Positions 25,401-40,227 are shown, numbered from the stretch's first letter. The stretch: 64,000 nt of DNA from Hirundichthys speculiger (GCA_018398805.1 JAGFBZ010000855.1:1922001-1986000), one strand, 5' to 3'. The notes: generated from the letters alone by a model not told the origin. Numbers and translations: made by a program.

Positions 25401-28400
25401 AACAGTTTGATTTGACCACTTCAGGCGTTTGAATATTTGCATAGGTATTCCCCATAGCATCATCATAGTGCACTGTAAGTTTAATATAAACACATAGGTA
25501 TAAATAAATGAAATGCAGAAACTTTTTTTCTTGTCTGCATTTTGAGTGATAAGTTTATATCTTTGAGGATGTGGCTAACTTCGACATGATCTGAAATGAG
25601 AATGCTTCCACAGACTCTGGCATCCTGGTCAAGAAGAAAATGATTTGAAACATTCTTTATTCAGACAGTTTATGTTTTATTTCAAAGATTCCAATCTGAC
25701 ATTCAATTAGAATACAAAAATCTCAATTACTCAATATTTTATCTCACACTAGTTCTCTGCTGTTTAGATGTTTGGAAAGGCATAGGTGCACTTTACCTCT
25801 CCCTGACAGGCTTGATGTGTCTCAAGAAAGACAAATCATACATTTTGCAGTGTAAAGGCACCAGTTCTGAACACAGTACAGTGCTGCTGCATCATTTATG
25901 AGGCATTTTTTCTGTGGAAAGTCATGATGTTTTCTAAGGGCATCAAGTGGTTAAATCCCATCTCCTCTGAATTAAATGCTCCTGTTTTCTGGGGATCAAA
26001 TTCCTGCAGAGTTCTGTCTCCTATGCTTTCAATTCCCTTTCTAAATAAGGAAATGAAAATATTATAAAACCTTACTTGAAAAGAAAATCATTCAGAGTTC
26101 ATGGGAGTGCCCCTTTCTCTTACTTGGAATAAAGAAAAGATTGGATCGATGCAGGGTTAGTAGCAAGACAATTAAGAGGAAAGAGCCTAGTGTATGCACG
26201 TAAAATACAATCTATGTTCTCTGTCTTTGAGGGTTCATTTTTGTTTAATACACCACACGTTGAATGAAATTAAAACAAGGAAAGCATTATTTTAATACTG
26301 AAATATTAAAATAGGAGCACTAGCGAGGCTTCTGGACAACTGGTGAAAGCTCCATTTCAGGGTCTCCAGAACAAAATGATAGTTATATATGTGATAAATA
26401 AAAATAAATAGATTATGATATAAAAGATCTACAAATGGTAATGATGCTGTGGTGCAGCCGTGCATGGCTCTTAAGCTCACAGTAACAACTGGGATCGCTC
26501 TCAGGCTTCTATACTTGGAATCAGAAACCATTAAAGGACAGTCCTGTTGGGCTGCGTTTGCGCTCCAACTTGTCTGAAGACATTTCAGTTCAGCGCCTGT
26601 GTCCTTGTGATTATTTTGGAGAACGTATTTGGTTTAACAAGAGCTTAGCCAATGAGCGAAGACAGGGCATGTTGCAGGCATCTTCCTCATGACTAACTTG
26701 CACATGACACAGTGTTCCTTGTCCTGATAGATGCAGGGTGGCGGACTGAAGCAGTGGGTTTTGCTGCTGCAAAAGGATCAGACATGATTGGTGCTGTGGA
26801 AAAGCTGACAGCATGAATTATGAAAGTCTCATTAGCAGCTGTAGAAAATGATTTATCTTGCTCGAAAATGTGGTCATCTAACCACATTTATCTCCATGGT
26901 TACAGAGTCCATATTGTGTTTTGCTCATTTAATTTCTTAGGTGTATCATTTCCCATTTATTAGTGAGGGATTTCCGTGCACGTCAAACCATGACTCTATT
27001 AAGTGGAAGGTCAGTCTTTGGTATGCCAAGCAAAATGGCTCAGAAAAGAACAAGGTATGCTCTTTGAAAATTGGCTGCAGTCACAAAGGTGATAAAAAAT
27101 GTGTCATGTTTCTCACTTGACAGATGCATTGCTTGGCATGGTGGCGTTGAGCTTGGCAGTGCATGTGACTGCCAGGTTATCTACTGGGATTGTGCTTTTC
27201 TATACTGATGCCAAGAGTTGCTACCATAATTTTCTAAGGTCCCACAGCAGAAGCACTGACAACAAAATATTTCAGTTGACAATTCTGTAGAATCTTCTTT
27301 AAAATAATCATATCCTGCTGATGAATTATATATTTCAAATGCTTCATCAAATGCCGAAGGCTATTTTCCCAGATTTGAGAACACGCCAGTATTGTTTCGA
27401 TACAGATATGCAACTTCTGTCTCTGAAATGGTTTCATTAGTAACCCGCTTCCATCCTTGTTTCTGTCAGTGCACAGTAGTCCTTTCAGCTGTGTCCCTGC
27501 AGAAGCCCCACTTTTAGTCACGGCTGGTCCAGCAGCATCACCCTTATGAAAGGACGGGTGATTTTGAAAGCTGCAATCTTGGTATTGCTTTAAAATAGTC
27601 CATGAATCTTTTTATTTTTTTTTTCTTTAAGCATCATATAACTGAAATGAAAACACCAAACACAACAAAAAGGAGATGGCAAGGAAATTAGTCGATTTAT
27701 TCATTCTAGTTTTTATTCATTTTTTCCTCTATTATTTAAACAGAAATGAGGTCTACTTTCAGAGGACTGATAACCAAGCATTTGCTTTAAACCGCAGATA
27801 TGCTGACCTCCTTTTTCTGGGGTACATGTAGTGGTGGCATAATTTGATGTAATGTTTTCGACTGTGAAGCCTGTACTTGAAACTGTGTGGCTTTTAAAAG
27901 TATACATTTTTGGAGGAGTCAAAATGATTTGCGAACAGACTGCTGAGGCCTGTTCCCTGAAGCGTGAGGAAAAAGAGAAGGAATGATCTGCCCGTAGCAG
28001 CCAGCAACAGGGCTTTTTGATGCAGTGCTTTGATAACGTCAGAGCTCCATCTAGGTTGCTTTGTGAGGTACTGCTCAATAACCTTGTGATTTAACATTGT
28101 GCTGTAAATGATCAATGCAGTCTCCCATAGCCACCGATTTGTTCCACATTAGTAAAACAAAATGCATCTTGTCTGTTTAGAACGGACTGCACTCAGAGCG
28201 CTTGTCTCACCACACTCCCTGCGTTTTTAGGCGAGTTCACATGACTCTTTGACGGGTTGCAGTGGCAGTTGCACAGAATTCTAATTTGGCTTCAATCTCA
28301 GTCATTAGGAGAGTCAACAGGAAGCAAGCAGATGGCTGAAGAAATATGACAGATAATTGTATGTCTCAAAGGACAATTCGTAATTTGTATCCGATTCCTT

Positions 28401-28880
28401 GCAACCCCCTCATTTTCATAATGAGGGACTAATTGAGTTTTTTACAGTGGCTCAAGCATATGGTCCCTCCAATAGACAGGGTTTTGTATAATGGCCGTAA
28501 GGAGATATGCTGAGGACATGAATGTAGACGTTTGAAAACAGTTTCTGAACGGTAGGTTTGAGTAAACTTATAAGACTCATTTTGGGTGTGAAAGTAAATT
28601 ATGTCACATCATCATCTTCATGTCAACCATTATTATCTTTTTCTTTTTTTAAGAAAAAAATATATTTTCAGCTTTATCAAAAACACTGTTATGCTGAGAA
28701 AACAAAATCTGCTTTCCTGTGAATAACTTGTTCAAAAAAAATGAAAATGAAAAAACATTTTATGCAATATTATTTTTGCGCCTTATTGCTTTACATAGCA
28801 TGTATTAATGCTTTAGGTATGATGTATGATAGGCAAGTTATGAGGTTCTGTCCTTATATGCCATTCTTATATGTATACAT

Positions 28881-28883
<3 letters not shown>
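19436..28883. other. intron-like sequence, no gene seen
   Basis: Nine kilobases without a supportable exon. Homopolymers occur at 19976-19987 (T), 20899-20925 (A with G) and 22341-22364 (C then T). An exact octamer-type POU motif, ATTTGCAT, is at 23484-23491. The longest open frame (minus, 23990-24427) has no recognisable domain and ends in a lysine run from an A-tract, so I do not call it a gene. Confidence 0.5.

Positions 28884-28943
<60 letters not shown>
28884..28943. repeat. (AT)n microsatellite, about 60 bp
   Basis: A perfect AT array that directly abuts the start of the hAT-like fragment at 28944. Confidence 0.97.
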
Positions 28944-29630
<687 letters not shown>

Positions 29631-31754
29631 ATGAAACATAAACCCCATGGACATGCAGCATGAGTTGCATTGATCAGAGACAAGACTGAATTGGAGAGGT
29701 CTTCCTCTTCCTTTTTCTGTTTGGACTGTTGCTGTTTTCAGGTACTTACCTTTTAAAGTGTAGTGACAACAGAGTGCCTCTCCTCACAACCTGCATTTGT
29801 GCCGGACAGTCAGGAATGCATGGAGAGCAGTGACTGAAGCACACCTGATAGGACCCACTCATAGCGGCTTTTGAGTAAAGGCTCATTTCATGCAAGGTTA
29901 GACACATCAGTCACTGGACGTGGGGTTGGCTTTACTGCCTCTCAATTACACATGGAACATGTCAGCCACAGTGAAAAGGAACCTGGAAATTAAATGTCTT
30001 CTGTGGGATTACTGAGGAGGCCATGATTGTTGTCTGTCTAAGCAGACGCTGTATACGGGGGGCCAAAGCCTCAGAGATGACAACAGTCACAGACCCATGA
30101 AACCTTTGTTCGGCCTGATTGTGCTTTATGCTCTTAACAGTTGGAGGTTAATTGAATCAAGCACAAACACTCAAAAAATACTGTCACTAATTAATTGAAA
30201 GCTTCACTGATGGGTCAGGAAAGCTCTGAAACCCAACAAATACGGGGTCACACATCAGTTTGGCTAAGGTGATAAAATAATGTCCAGCAGTATACTGTGT
30301 GTGTTTGGCTGCTTGTGACATATGATGCTGATAACCTGTGCTGATGACAGTCTGCCTCTAGTCTCATCTGTCGAGGCTACATGCCAGCAGAATGCACCAC
30401 TGTTTTGCCTGCATAGCTTGCCAATGACTTGACATTTTTTAGATTTTGGCAAAAGACTTTTTGATAGTTTTGGCTGCTTCTCAGCTCCAATTGCTACTTC
30501 TGTAAGCAGTGTTCATGAGCGTTGCTTACAAATGCATTCCTGGAGATCAGCTTCTAAAGGCTTATTGGAATAAAATAGCTTATTTGTCTTTCCCTTTTAA
30601 AGTGGTCACATATCTCAAAGTAAGATCAAGTTACAAAGCAGCTTGTTTGAAGAGACAAGCCACTCATTCATTTTAGTTCCTTAAAGGTCAAACAATAATA
30701 ATAATTATTATTATTAAAATTTAAATGTTCCAATCTTTTTCCCTGCCTCTTTATTCTTCAGCTGATTTGTTGATAATGTCTGGCAAGCAGGCAAAAATAG
30801 CCATTTTAAACTGATGGCACAGCATGCAGACGGAAAGAAATCTTTGCCTGCGCTTTTTAAAAGATCTTTTTTTTAACGCATGTTCTGAAGTAATTGGTAG
30901 GTTTGATGCTGCATAGTTTAGAGGGCTCATTTGAGAGCTAATTCTACTTCTCCCTTTTTTAGATAAGGATCTGCTGAAAAATATAAAACATAGAGGACTG
31001 GAAAAAGGGTTATTCAATCATTTAATGTATGTGTGCTTGTGTAAGAGTATATGTTTACATTGGATTTTTTTTTTTTACATGTCATTGAAATTGTTTTTCA
31101 TTACCTGTGTATCCAAACCATTTTGAAAAATTTCACTAAGTTGCCAGCCACTTTAGGCATGATTATTGCTAGAAAAAAAAAGAGAGTAAGAGTTATTTTA
31201 ACTGAAAAAAAAAATTACAAAAAGTCGAATTTCATTCATTCATTGGCATCCACTGTGAATCAAAATATCATCATCAAAACTGCTGACCGCCATAAATCAT
31301 AAAAAAATTACACTGTTATTGCCTCACAGTGACAGTTGTGTCATTACTGATGCTCTGAGGATGTTTCGTTCCCCACTGAGGCTTTCTGGCTCAAATATGT
31401 TCAGTGCTGTTTCTTGGTGAGCGAGACAACACACGTCCAGGCAGACAGGATTTCATGAAAGACGGTGGAGTGGGGAAGTTTGTGCGAAAAAAAAAAAAAG
31501 GAAAGAAAAAGAAAAAAAAGAAGCACATTAGAGTTCTGTGGTGATCCAGATCATTTACTTTAGAACTGTGAAACGAACATCAGCTTTGCCAGAGAATTGA
31601 GATTCCAAATATATTCAAGTGCTACTCTAGTATTGTTTGATAGGTTTGATCATTTTATCTGAAGGATGATACATTGCACAAGAGAAACAATACAATATAA
31701 ATGGCTTCAGGCTAATGGTTGTATTGGCATTTGGAGTACTAGTATATGAGAGGT

Positions 31755-31758
<4 letters not shown>
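29631..31758. other. intron-like sequence, no gene seen
   Basis: No exon signatures on either strand. The open frames present are short and low in complexity. Confidence 0.5.

Positions 31759-31840
<82 letters not shown>
31759..31840. repeat. (AT)n microsatellite, about 82 bp
   Basis: A perfect AT array that directly abuts the left end of the second hAT-like copy at 31841, just as the array at 5936-5977 abuts the first copy. Confidence 0.97.
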
Positions 31841-31843
<3 letters not shown>

Positions 31844-32956
31844 GGGTGGGCACATTGACGCATTGTTATCATGTTATTATCACGGTATCGCGATAATAAT
31901 AATTTATTAACGCCTACATTTATTTTATCGTGTGTTAACGCATGTTGCTCACATGCTTTTGTTTTGGAAAGTCTGTTACTGGCTGCTGCGGAACTGGAAG
32001 ACAATTGGCAGGTAAAGCAGGTAAACATGCAGATAAGCTAAAACAGACATGGAGAACGGTAAAAGTCCGTGAACTTTACAGTTCGAGTAGCAACTCAGGT
32101 AGCAATATTAACAATTCTCTCTGAAAAAAAAAAAATTCTGGACTGCAACAAAACTTTCGCGTCATTCCTCCATTTTCCATCAGATCTGCTCCATGTGTTC
32201 ACTGTCGTGCTATTCTCTTACTGGTTACTTCAGTGCGGCTCCATCTAGTGTCATAGATGTGAAACAACAACAGAAAGTCCAGTCCTCGAATTATAAAAAT
32301 AAATTCAGTTCTTGTGGCCCGTTTTTTAATTTTATGTTTTTTATCCACGTCTAAAATTGAAATATATATAAAAAAATAGGAATTATTTTCGTTTGTTGTG
32401 TTAGATTTAAAAACGAAAAAGGTAATAAAATGTCACATTTTAATTTTTATAAATTTTTGATCGACAATTGAAAATGTCACTAAACTTTAACATGGACATT
32501 TTCATTTTAAAGTTCTCCCAGACGGAAGGATTCGGATAGAAACAAGGTTATTTGTAACCGCTGCCAAGTTGAACTCCATGTTAAAAGTTTCTGCTGTTAC
32601 CTCAGAAATTATCTGTTTTAATGTTCTGATTGTGCTGAGCCACAATCATTTTGTTGGATTTTGTTTGTAGACTCTTTTTTTTATTTTTTATAAAAACAGG
32701 ATGACATTAATGCCTTGGCAGTGGCAATAAGCTTTATTTTATTTTACATTTTTTAAGATAGGGATTTACATTAAATATGTGTTACTGACAAGTGCTGATG
32801 TTAAAAGGGTTTAAACAACAAATGTTGTGGCACTTTAGTTTATATGGCAGCAGAATATTTAAATAAAAGTGCACTTTACACTACTTTTGAATTCATTATT
32901 TGATTTGCATATACAATGCGATTAATCGGGATTCATCAGGGAAATAATGCGATTAT
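31841..32956. mobile_element. hAT-like non-autonomous element, copy 2 (right end lost)
   Basis: The same family as 5978-7095. Shared words in the same order include taggggtgggca, ctgttactggctgctgcgg, ttcagtgcggctccatctag, gcagtggcaataagctttat and ttgaattcattatttgatt. The right terminal inverted repeat is missing: the match stops after ataatgcgatta, and a LINE-like tail follows. The two copies differ by many small indels, so they are old. Confidence 0.82.
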
Positions 32957-33040
32957 GTATATGAAAATGAAAAAAATGGAAAAAAAATGAAAAATGAAAT
33001 GAAAAATACTTTATTTATCCCATAAAGGGAAATTCAACAA
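32957..33040 (-). mobile_element. LINE-like 3' tail
   Basis: On the minus strand this reads gaatttccctttatggg then ataaataaagtatttttcat, then repeats of tttcat. It resembles the 3' end of common fish LINEs with an AATAAA-like signal and a short-repeat tail. Only the tail is present, and it replaces the right end of the hAT copy. Confidence 0.65.
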
Positions 33041-34539
33041 TATAATTCAATATATATATATATTTATACGGCAAGACCCTATTGCATGACTGCTGTATTT
33101 AAATTTTTAATGTCAAATGTTCACTCAATTATTCCATATTTTGCTGTACAAACTATTCACAGCTCAATTAAATGGTCTCACTGTTTTAAGCAAATGTATT
33201 CAACAAATCCATGAATCTAGAAAAAAAAAAACACTATTCCTCAGCTTGATCAACCATTAGAAATTTAATGGACACTCACAGCTGTGAGAATGTAACTTTA
33301 AACTCTCAGCACAAGAAGACATGCTTTGCCAGTGATGCATGGCTGTGGGTTGTGTGTAAGCTAAACTAAATGAATAAATCACACATTACACAAAGGAAGA
33401 GAAAGTCCTCAGTGATGATTTTCTGAATGGTGTTGACTCTGACTTGCTGTTGAAGCATGATGGGTGATGAAAATCAATAATATTTTTTTTCTTTAGCCCT
33501 GACTGTATGACAAACACCTCATAAATTCTGAGTTTAATTTTCTCTTAATCACAAAAGTTTTGAATTCTGGCCAAAATAAGAATAAATGTGTCTAAGTAAT
33601 GGCACATGAGGTGCGTCATATCTGCTTTCTGCTTTGTCATTCACTGAAGACACATTGTTTTGAGTTGCTCTGACACAGCTTACCTCAGTTTACCTCTCCA
33701 TTTATTAAAACACCAGTTTGTCTCTCATGCTCTCCCTTGTTTTGCCAAGGGCTTTAATACAATCCTAGTCGCTGAATTAGCCCTTATTTTCTGGTCATAT
33801 GTTGTGACATCCTGCTCTTTTACATTCTACTTCAGGCCTTCTGAAGCAAACCCTTAGGAGGGACATTTGTCGCATTAAAGGAGATTCCAGTCTTTCTGAG
33901 TTAAATCTGAAGTGTCTTGGGTGTTGAATTAGCCACTTCTAGTCTGTGTGCAGTAACAACAGTCTGAGTGTCTTCACCTGTCTCCTTTCTAAACTTATGT
34001 AGATTCAATTTCTCAAATATGGGCCATAGAATAATTAATCCACAATAATGATTTCAAAATAAGTGAAACTTGATTCATACAGTGCATGCTCTGTAATAAC
34101 TGTTTGCCATTGAAACATTGCTCTAACTTCCATGCTTAATGAACAAGTTGTAATTGTGTCTTATTGTTCATCATAAACTGCTGAAAAAAAGATTAGTTTA
34201 GTTAAAACTGACTCTAGGGCTTATGTCACTGTTTAATAAAGAGGGGTAATCAATATTTTGTTTAACTATTTTAAAAAAAGATACAATGATCAATACTTTC
34301 TGAAGCCAGTCATGTTGATTATTTTATGAAAAGGATAATATAGAATGTAAAAAACCACTGGCTCTGGTGTGTCCTTGACATTGTTAGTCTCAAATATTAC
34401 TGACAGGAAAAACAATCAAAGGAAGCCATAAAATATTTAAAGATAGTATCACACCAAAGTGTGGTTCAGATTCACTCGTCCTCTAGATCTGACCATCTGA
34501 AAAGTTTAACCATGGGTTACACTTTTCCTCACCTTTTTA
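33041..34539. other. intron-like sequence, no gene seen
   Basis: AT-rich DNA without exon signatures; short AT tract at about 33050-33066. Confidence 0.5.
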
Positions 34540-35150
34540 TATTCAGTTCATTTCAGTTAAATTGACTTTATTCTATATCTTTAATTCAGAACAAAGGTCG
34601 TCTCAAGGCACTTGAAAAACAAGCTCAATGCAGTAGAACTAAGTATAATCTCATTCACTCTAATTATAGACTAACTCAGTCCAATTCATTTGTAGTTCAG
34701 TGAATCCAATTTACTGCAGTTCTAAGTTTTGTACAATGCCAAATCAAGAACAGCCAAGGAACCCAACACATTGTACTGAATCTTCCCTTTTTGCAACTGC
34801 ACATCCTGATCGAAGCACAAGGTGACCGTGGAGAGGAAAAAGACAAAACAAACAACAACAACAACAAAACCTCCAGCAAAACTAGAATTATGAATTGCCA
34901 GACTCAGGCAGTTGGGAGTCTGGGATGACAGGAAAGAGAGAGAGAGAAAGAGAGACCAACCACACAGAGACAGGAGTCCAGTGATATCTGCCTATGAGAC
35001 ACATAAGAGAACAGTGTCCATAGCGATAGTAATGACTTATACATCAGCTAACTACAGGCTTTATCAAGAAGGAACGTCTTAAGAATAATCTTAAAGGTAG
35101 AGATGGAGTCTGCATCCCAAACACGATCGCAGAGTTTGACTAACTGGTAT
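34540..35150. repeat. diverged dispersed teleost repeat
   Basis: The words caaggcacttgaaaaacaag, gccaaatcaagaacagcca, gaggaaaaagaca, acctccagcaaaactagaa, a gagagagagagaaagagag tract and taaaggtagagatggagtctgc occur in the order known from an abundant fish repeat. It is diverged, and I cannot place its class with certainty. Confidence 0.65.
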
Positions 35151-38100
35151 TTAACTACTCCCTAATGATGAACTTCTGATCAAAATTAATTAAAAATCTA
35201 ATAACTAGCTATTAATTAGTAAAGGTCAAACAATATGAATGATAGAGGAACGAATCAGTGGTAAGTTACAATTTGGTGATTCATAATTAGGCAATACCTC
35301 TGAATACCTGTGAATAACACCATTAACTTCCTTTCATAAGTGGTTCGAGACTAAAAAAATAAATTAATAGAAGAATGGAAACAATACATGATTAATAGGA
35401 ATTACTTTATTAGTATTTAACTAATATTTACTATTTTTGAGCATTTAAGTGATAGTACCCTTTTGCAGCTAATTACTATGTCACCGCATTATTTTTTGTG
35501 TCCACGTAGTTACTTACCATCCATTATGAGGCCTTTTTGTAATTCTGAGTTGTTAATGAGTAGTGAATCCTTACTTCATCATTACTTATCCATTAATTAT
35601 CCCCTCAACATATCATTTTTAAGCTGAATTGTTCCTCTATCATTTTATCTTTAACTCACCATTAACTATCCATTGGCTTTTTCATAAATATTTGAGTTCA
35701 TCTTTATGTAGTGCTGAACTAGCAGGTTGCAGGTAGTCCCTGATTTGTTTCCCATTAGTTTTATGGAGCTAAATCACTTCTGTGGATCTTTTTTAAGAAA
35801 GTGTTACCAAAGGAACAGTTCCACACAGGACTCATAAATGGTTTCCTGAGTGAGGTCCAACCAATGACTTCAGTCCCTCTACTTCTGAATATGGACGCTT
35901 GTCGGTACAGTTTCAAGTTGAAGCTCCAAAACCAACAACTGCACATGGATGCCTGGTCATGAACCACTGGTGTCTGTTTTCCATGCACATTTCTTTTCAC
36001 ATATAGTGTCACTAATTCATGATATAGATTTCAGTCCATTGTTTGGTCGATACTGTATTAAGAATCATATTTAGGTTATGGTCAAATGTCTTTGCGGGGT
36101 ATGTCACTTGTAGGTTGCTTAGCTGTGCTTTCCCACAGTGTAGAAGGAGCTTACTGCAGAAAATGAAACTGTGCTTGATATTTTGCTACAAAAAAGTGCA
36201 TTGCAATCCTAACCGTGATGCTTTTCTAAACTCTTTTGAGTAGTTTTATTTCCTAAACCAGAGCCTAAACACAGTATTGAGTGATTCTCAGTCAGCTAAT
36301 ATATGGCTGGGGCTTTCTATTAAAATCTAATCAAAAGAAGCTAGGCGCAGATGACGTACAACAATGGTAAAACATGAGAGCAACAATCATAGGGATATCT
36401 GTTCTACAACTTGAGCATGAGTTCACTGGATGGATGTCCCATAAATAAACCCTTCGCCATCCCTCCAATCTCCAAAAGTGGGATATGATGGTCCTTAAAT
36501 GTCTTCACTTGGCAAAAAGCATATGTACATCACGTCTCATGAAAAAATATAGCCAAGTGGCTCCCAGTTGTGTTAACATGTGAGGCCCAGGGGATCTTGA
36601 CCAAGCGTCAGAATGAAACAAGTTGGAAGTGAGGAATGTGTTGACTCTTCACACCTAGACAATGGAAAATGTGACAGTGGCACGTTCGCCTGTAGTGGCC
36701 TGTTTCTATCTACTCCAGACCTACATAGTCAAAAAACATTAGAGTACTATTATGTGTTTAGTATCACTTTTTTTTAAATCAAATCGAGAGGCCCAGTGCT
36801 CTTTTTATTTCATGACTATCAATGAAGGTGTAAATGTTGAGCCTGATGATCAGACAGTGCTTTTATTTTGCTAAAAGAAGAATTGGTTCATGACTCAGGG
36901 CACCACAGGGAACAGCATGAGAAGCAGTGAGAGATAACGCGTCTCTGTCTACGGCAGTTAGCCTGCCAGGACAGAGTATTAGATTAACTTCCCACTGTTT
37001 GTCTAACCATCAGTTCGCTTTCACATTCTTTGTCCAGGACAGAGCTCACACAGTGCTTTCTGTTTAATTTTAGCAAAACAGATACGGACACGACCAACTT
37101 AGAATAAAGGACCTTTGAACACACTTTTGAAGCGTGTTTCTCTGTGCAGTTACAGACCTGAAGATCACAGTGTTCATGTCCACCTGGTGACTTTCCCTCT
37201 TGATTTTGGAATTTTCATGCGAGCACAGACGTCGCATTCTTAATGCTATAGAGGGAAGTGATGGCGTATAAACATAGCTGAACAGTTGGCCACTTTTGGG
37301 GCATAATTGTTTGTGTGTTTGTTTGATTCTTAATCAAATCTTATGATGGGAAATGTTTATTGATATGGTTTGGGTGATGCACAACTTAGACAACTGTCTT
37401 CAATTTTTGTAGTGATGACATAACTGATCATTATACCTCTCACTTTCTGTGGATCACGATCAGATTAGATGATAGATTCCAGCTGTATGCGTCAGTGTAA
37501 GGGATGCCTGGCTTTGTAAGCTCTCAGCATAGTGTAGAGAACACAGCAGACTGAGGCTACACATTCAATTTGAAGTGATGAGTTAAACATCCTTATCATT
37601 GGCTGATGCATTGTATCGTCTAATGTACTAACATAAGTTATGTGTGAATCTGTTGTTGATGCATCACCTGTATTGCCAATTTGCAAATGATAAAATCACC
37701 TCATTAGGCCCACACTGCCAAAAGTAATGCTAGTTTTAAATCAAAACAAAATGTCCCTAATGATTTGCATAAGCTATTTAAGTAAAATATTGATTAGATT
37801 GTCAGATTTACTTCAAACAGCTGATGCAAATTCTAAATGCAATGTTTCTAGCATCACTTTTCTCAGTGTCACAGTGCTGTACTCATTGTTTATTTGTTCC
37901 TTAATGGGAAACAAAGAGGACATACAGTGTAGTGCATACAGCTCAGAATACATTTGGATAATGGTGACAATAATTTGGGCTTGGTCAATGAAAAATTAAC
38001 GACACAAAGATGGCAATTTACTGAGGAAATCGTGGATCAATAGCATGTTATGTCCATGACCCCCTCCTCTGTGGCTTTCTGATGGCTTACACATTTTTTT

Positions 38101-38455
38101 ACTTTCATTTATTTCTGTTTTCTTTTATGGGTGTCCAGGAGGGTGGGAGGGAGGGAGCCAGTCCTCTGAAGTGTTAGAGTCTTAAAAACCAATGTGAGAT
38201 TATCTGCATGTTTGCTATGTGTTTACGCTGTGCTTTCAAGCTCAATTAATACTTCCAACTCACCCTTAAAAATCCGTTGCATTGTTCTATGCCATAAACA
38301 GAAGGACAAATTAAAAAGAAACTTGTGTGGTCTTTGTTTCTAGCCATGTACTGCAGTTGCTTCGAACATCCTGAAGACATAATGTAATAAGCTATTGTTC
38401 TAATAAGATCATGTTTAAGCCTAGCTTTCATATGAACCTCTATTTTGTCCCATAG
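35151..38455. other. intron upstream of the first visible adgrb3 exon
   Basis: No further exon could be found by looking for the CUB-domain coding sequence that should precede the linker exon. The last bases before 38456 form a good acceptor (TTTTGTCCCATAG). The CUB exon therefore probably lies left of the window. Confidence 0.65.
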
Positions 38456-38566
38456 AATATGGAATGATCGGAGAGCATACAGTAAAAAGTCAGCGGCCAA
38501 GATCAGTTCATGACACAAAGGCCCTGCAGGAGCAAGCTGAATCTGCTAAATTTATGGCACAAACTG
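38456..38566 (+). CDS. adgrb3: adgrb3 exon: linker between CUB domain and TSR1
   Basis: A 111-nt exon, phase 1 at both ends, flanked by an acceptor ending TTTTGTCCCATAG and a donor GTAATA. It reads (E)[18 protein letters not shown], then an acidic/basic stretch, then ESAKFMAQT(G). This matches the remembered ADGRB3 segment between the CUB domain and the first thrombospondin repeat, which includes SQRPRSVH and KFMAQTG. The segment is hydrophilic, has no cysteine, and probably forms a flexible extracellular linker; QRPR is a dibasic-like motif. It is too short to be found as an open reading frame alone. The last G joins the GT that opens the exon at 41216 to give the glycine of TGES. Recognition is by family memory plus splice sites, and the phase agreement with the next exon is strong support. 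Confidence 0.92.
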
Positions 38567-40145
38567 GTAATACAATAGTTATGTTTTTTGCTTTATTTTG
38601 TTAACTAAAATTAATTTCATCATGCATGCTCTCTCTTGTACTGCACTTTTTAAGTGGAAATGTTTTGCCTTATTATTTTTCCTATTCATTCTCTATTGCT
38701 ACATATGAAAAGGAGTTTAAATATCGCAATCCTCTTTGAATATTTACATTGAACTCAGAACCTAATTGGGTTTGGTGGGTCTGCTTGTATTATTATCACA
38801 TAGTGCTGGCAAGTGGATTACTCACCCAGTATATTCATAGAACATTAATGAAACAGTAGTTCAAAACTAAGGGAGTGATGTAATTAATCATTTCCTCCAA
38901 GGCGTCATAAATTAAATGTCATTAAAGGAAAGCCCACCCTAAATATACAACGCATCCTTTTGTCAAACAGTTGAACTGATAGATGCTGCCTTTAGAAATA
39001 AAATTAGGCTTTTTGGCTTTAATATGTGTAGCATCCAAAAAATTTGAAAAGGAAAAATGGAATGATCTAAATTCCTCATGGCTTTTCCAACATGCCACTC
39101 TGTCATCTCTATTCAAGTCAGAAAGAAATGAAACATGTGTAAGCAAATTGGAGATTTTTTTTTTCTTCAGTTTTTAATTTGCTTTTAGTTGGTCTTTGCT
39201 TTTTTTCAGTGGGGTGGGTTTATATCTAGCTGCTTTTGAGTTTTTCTTCTTTTTTTTTTTCTTTTTTTTAATTTTTGGGATTTTTTTTATGTGTTGTACC
39301 ATTTTTTTTTTTTACTTTCATTGTTTAAAAATCCCACTTCCTTTCATTACTGTTTTAATTTTTAACACACAGTACTAATACAGATTCATACCACATCCAG
39401 CGCTAATACTGACCCATTAACATGTCGCCCCCATTCGCTGTTGGTTTGGTGTTTGCCTGTTGAGTCGCATTGCTGTGCTTTTCTGTTACTCATTCTCACA
39501 CAATTTACTCTCCCTGTACTGCCTCATTAAACAAATTGATCCACCTTTCAGTCTGTTTTATGATCTTAAAAATTAAAAGCAGGGCTAAGAGACTTATTTG
39601 GCTGAATCTGTGTGTCCTTTGAAACCACCTTAACGGATATTGCATTTAAAATTTCAGTTATAATTTGAGAACTTACAATGACATAAATGTATTCAGAGCT
39701 GCAACTGGAAAAAAAAAATCATCTCTGTGTAAAATTTAAATTATGTTTCTAGAACCTTAAGCTTTGAAAAAAATAATTTAATAAAAATGAAAGTTTCACC
39801 CGAGGGTTTAACATAGTCAAACATCAATAATTCCCTTACTACTCTCATGAAGGAATTTGATTGTCCAGTCACTCCAATTGCTTTTAGGCTATCATGGCTG
39901 CCTCATCACAATATATGGCTGCTTTATTTTTATTTTTTTTAATTTCTTAATATAAGCCTTCATGGCTTTTTGTGCCTTTCACACCATGAATATTGGAAGG
40001 CTCATTGTTTATGTTATTTATTTTAAATATATATATATATTTCAAAATATCTCTAGAGAACAAAAGCTAGTTTGTTCCTATACTTAACTAATTTTTTTGC
40101 CAAATTCTCTACTATATGTAATGGTATTAGGTCTAGACATATATA

Positions 40146-40222
40146 TACAGTACAGGCCAAAAGTTTGGACACACCTTCTCATTCAATTGAATGAGAAGGT
40201 GTGTCCAAACTTTTGGCCTGTA

Positions 40223-40227
<5 letters not shown>
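40146..40227. mobile_element. 82-bp perfect palindrome, Tc1-like terminal repeats back to back
   Basis: The left arm reads tacagtacaggccaaaagtt and continues through ggacacaccttctcattcaa. The right arm from 40187 is its exact reverse complement, with no spacer at the centre (caattg). The sequence is the familiar end of an abundant Tc1-type element in fish. The ends fall in TA/AT sequence, and an AT array follows at once. It is non-coding. Confidence 0.93.
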
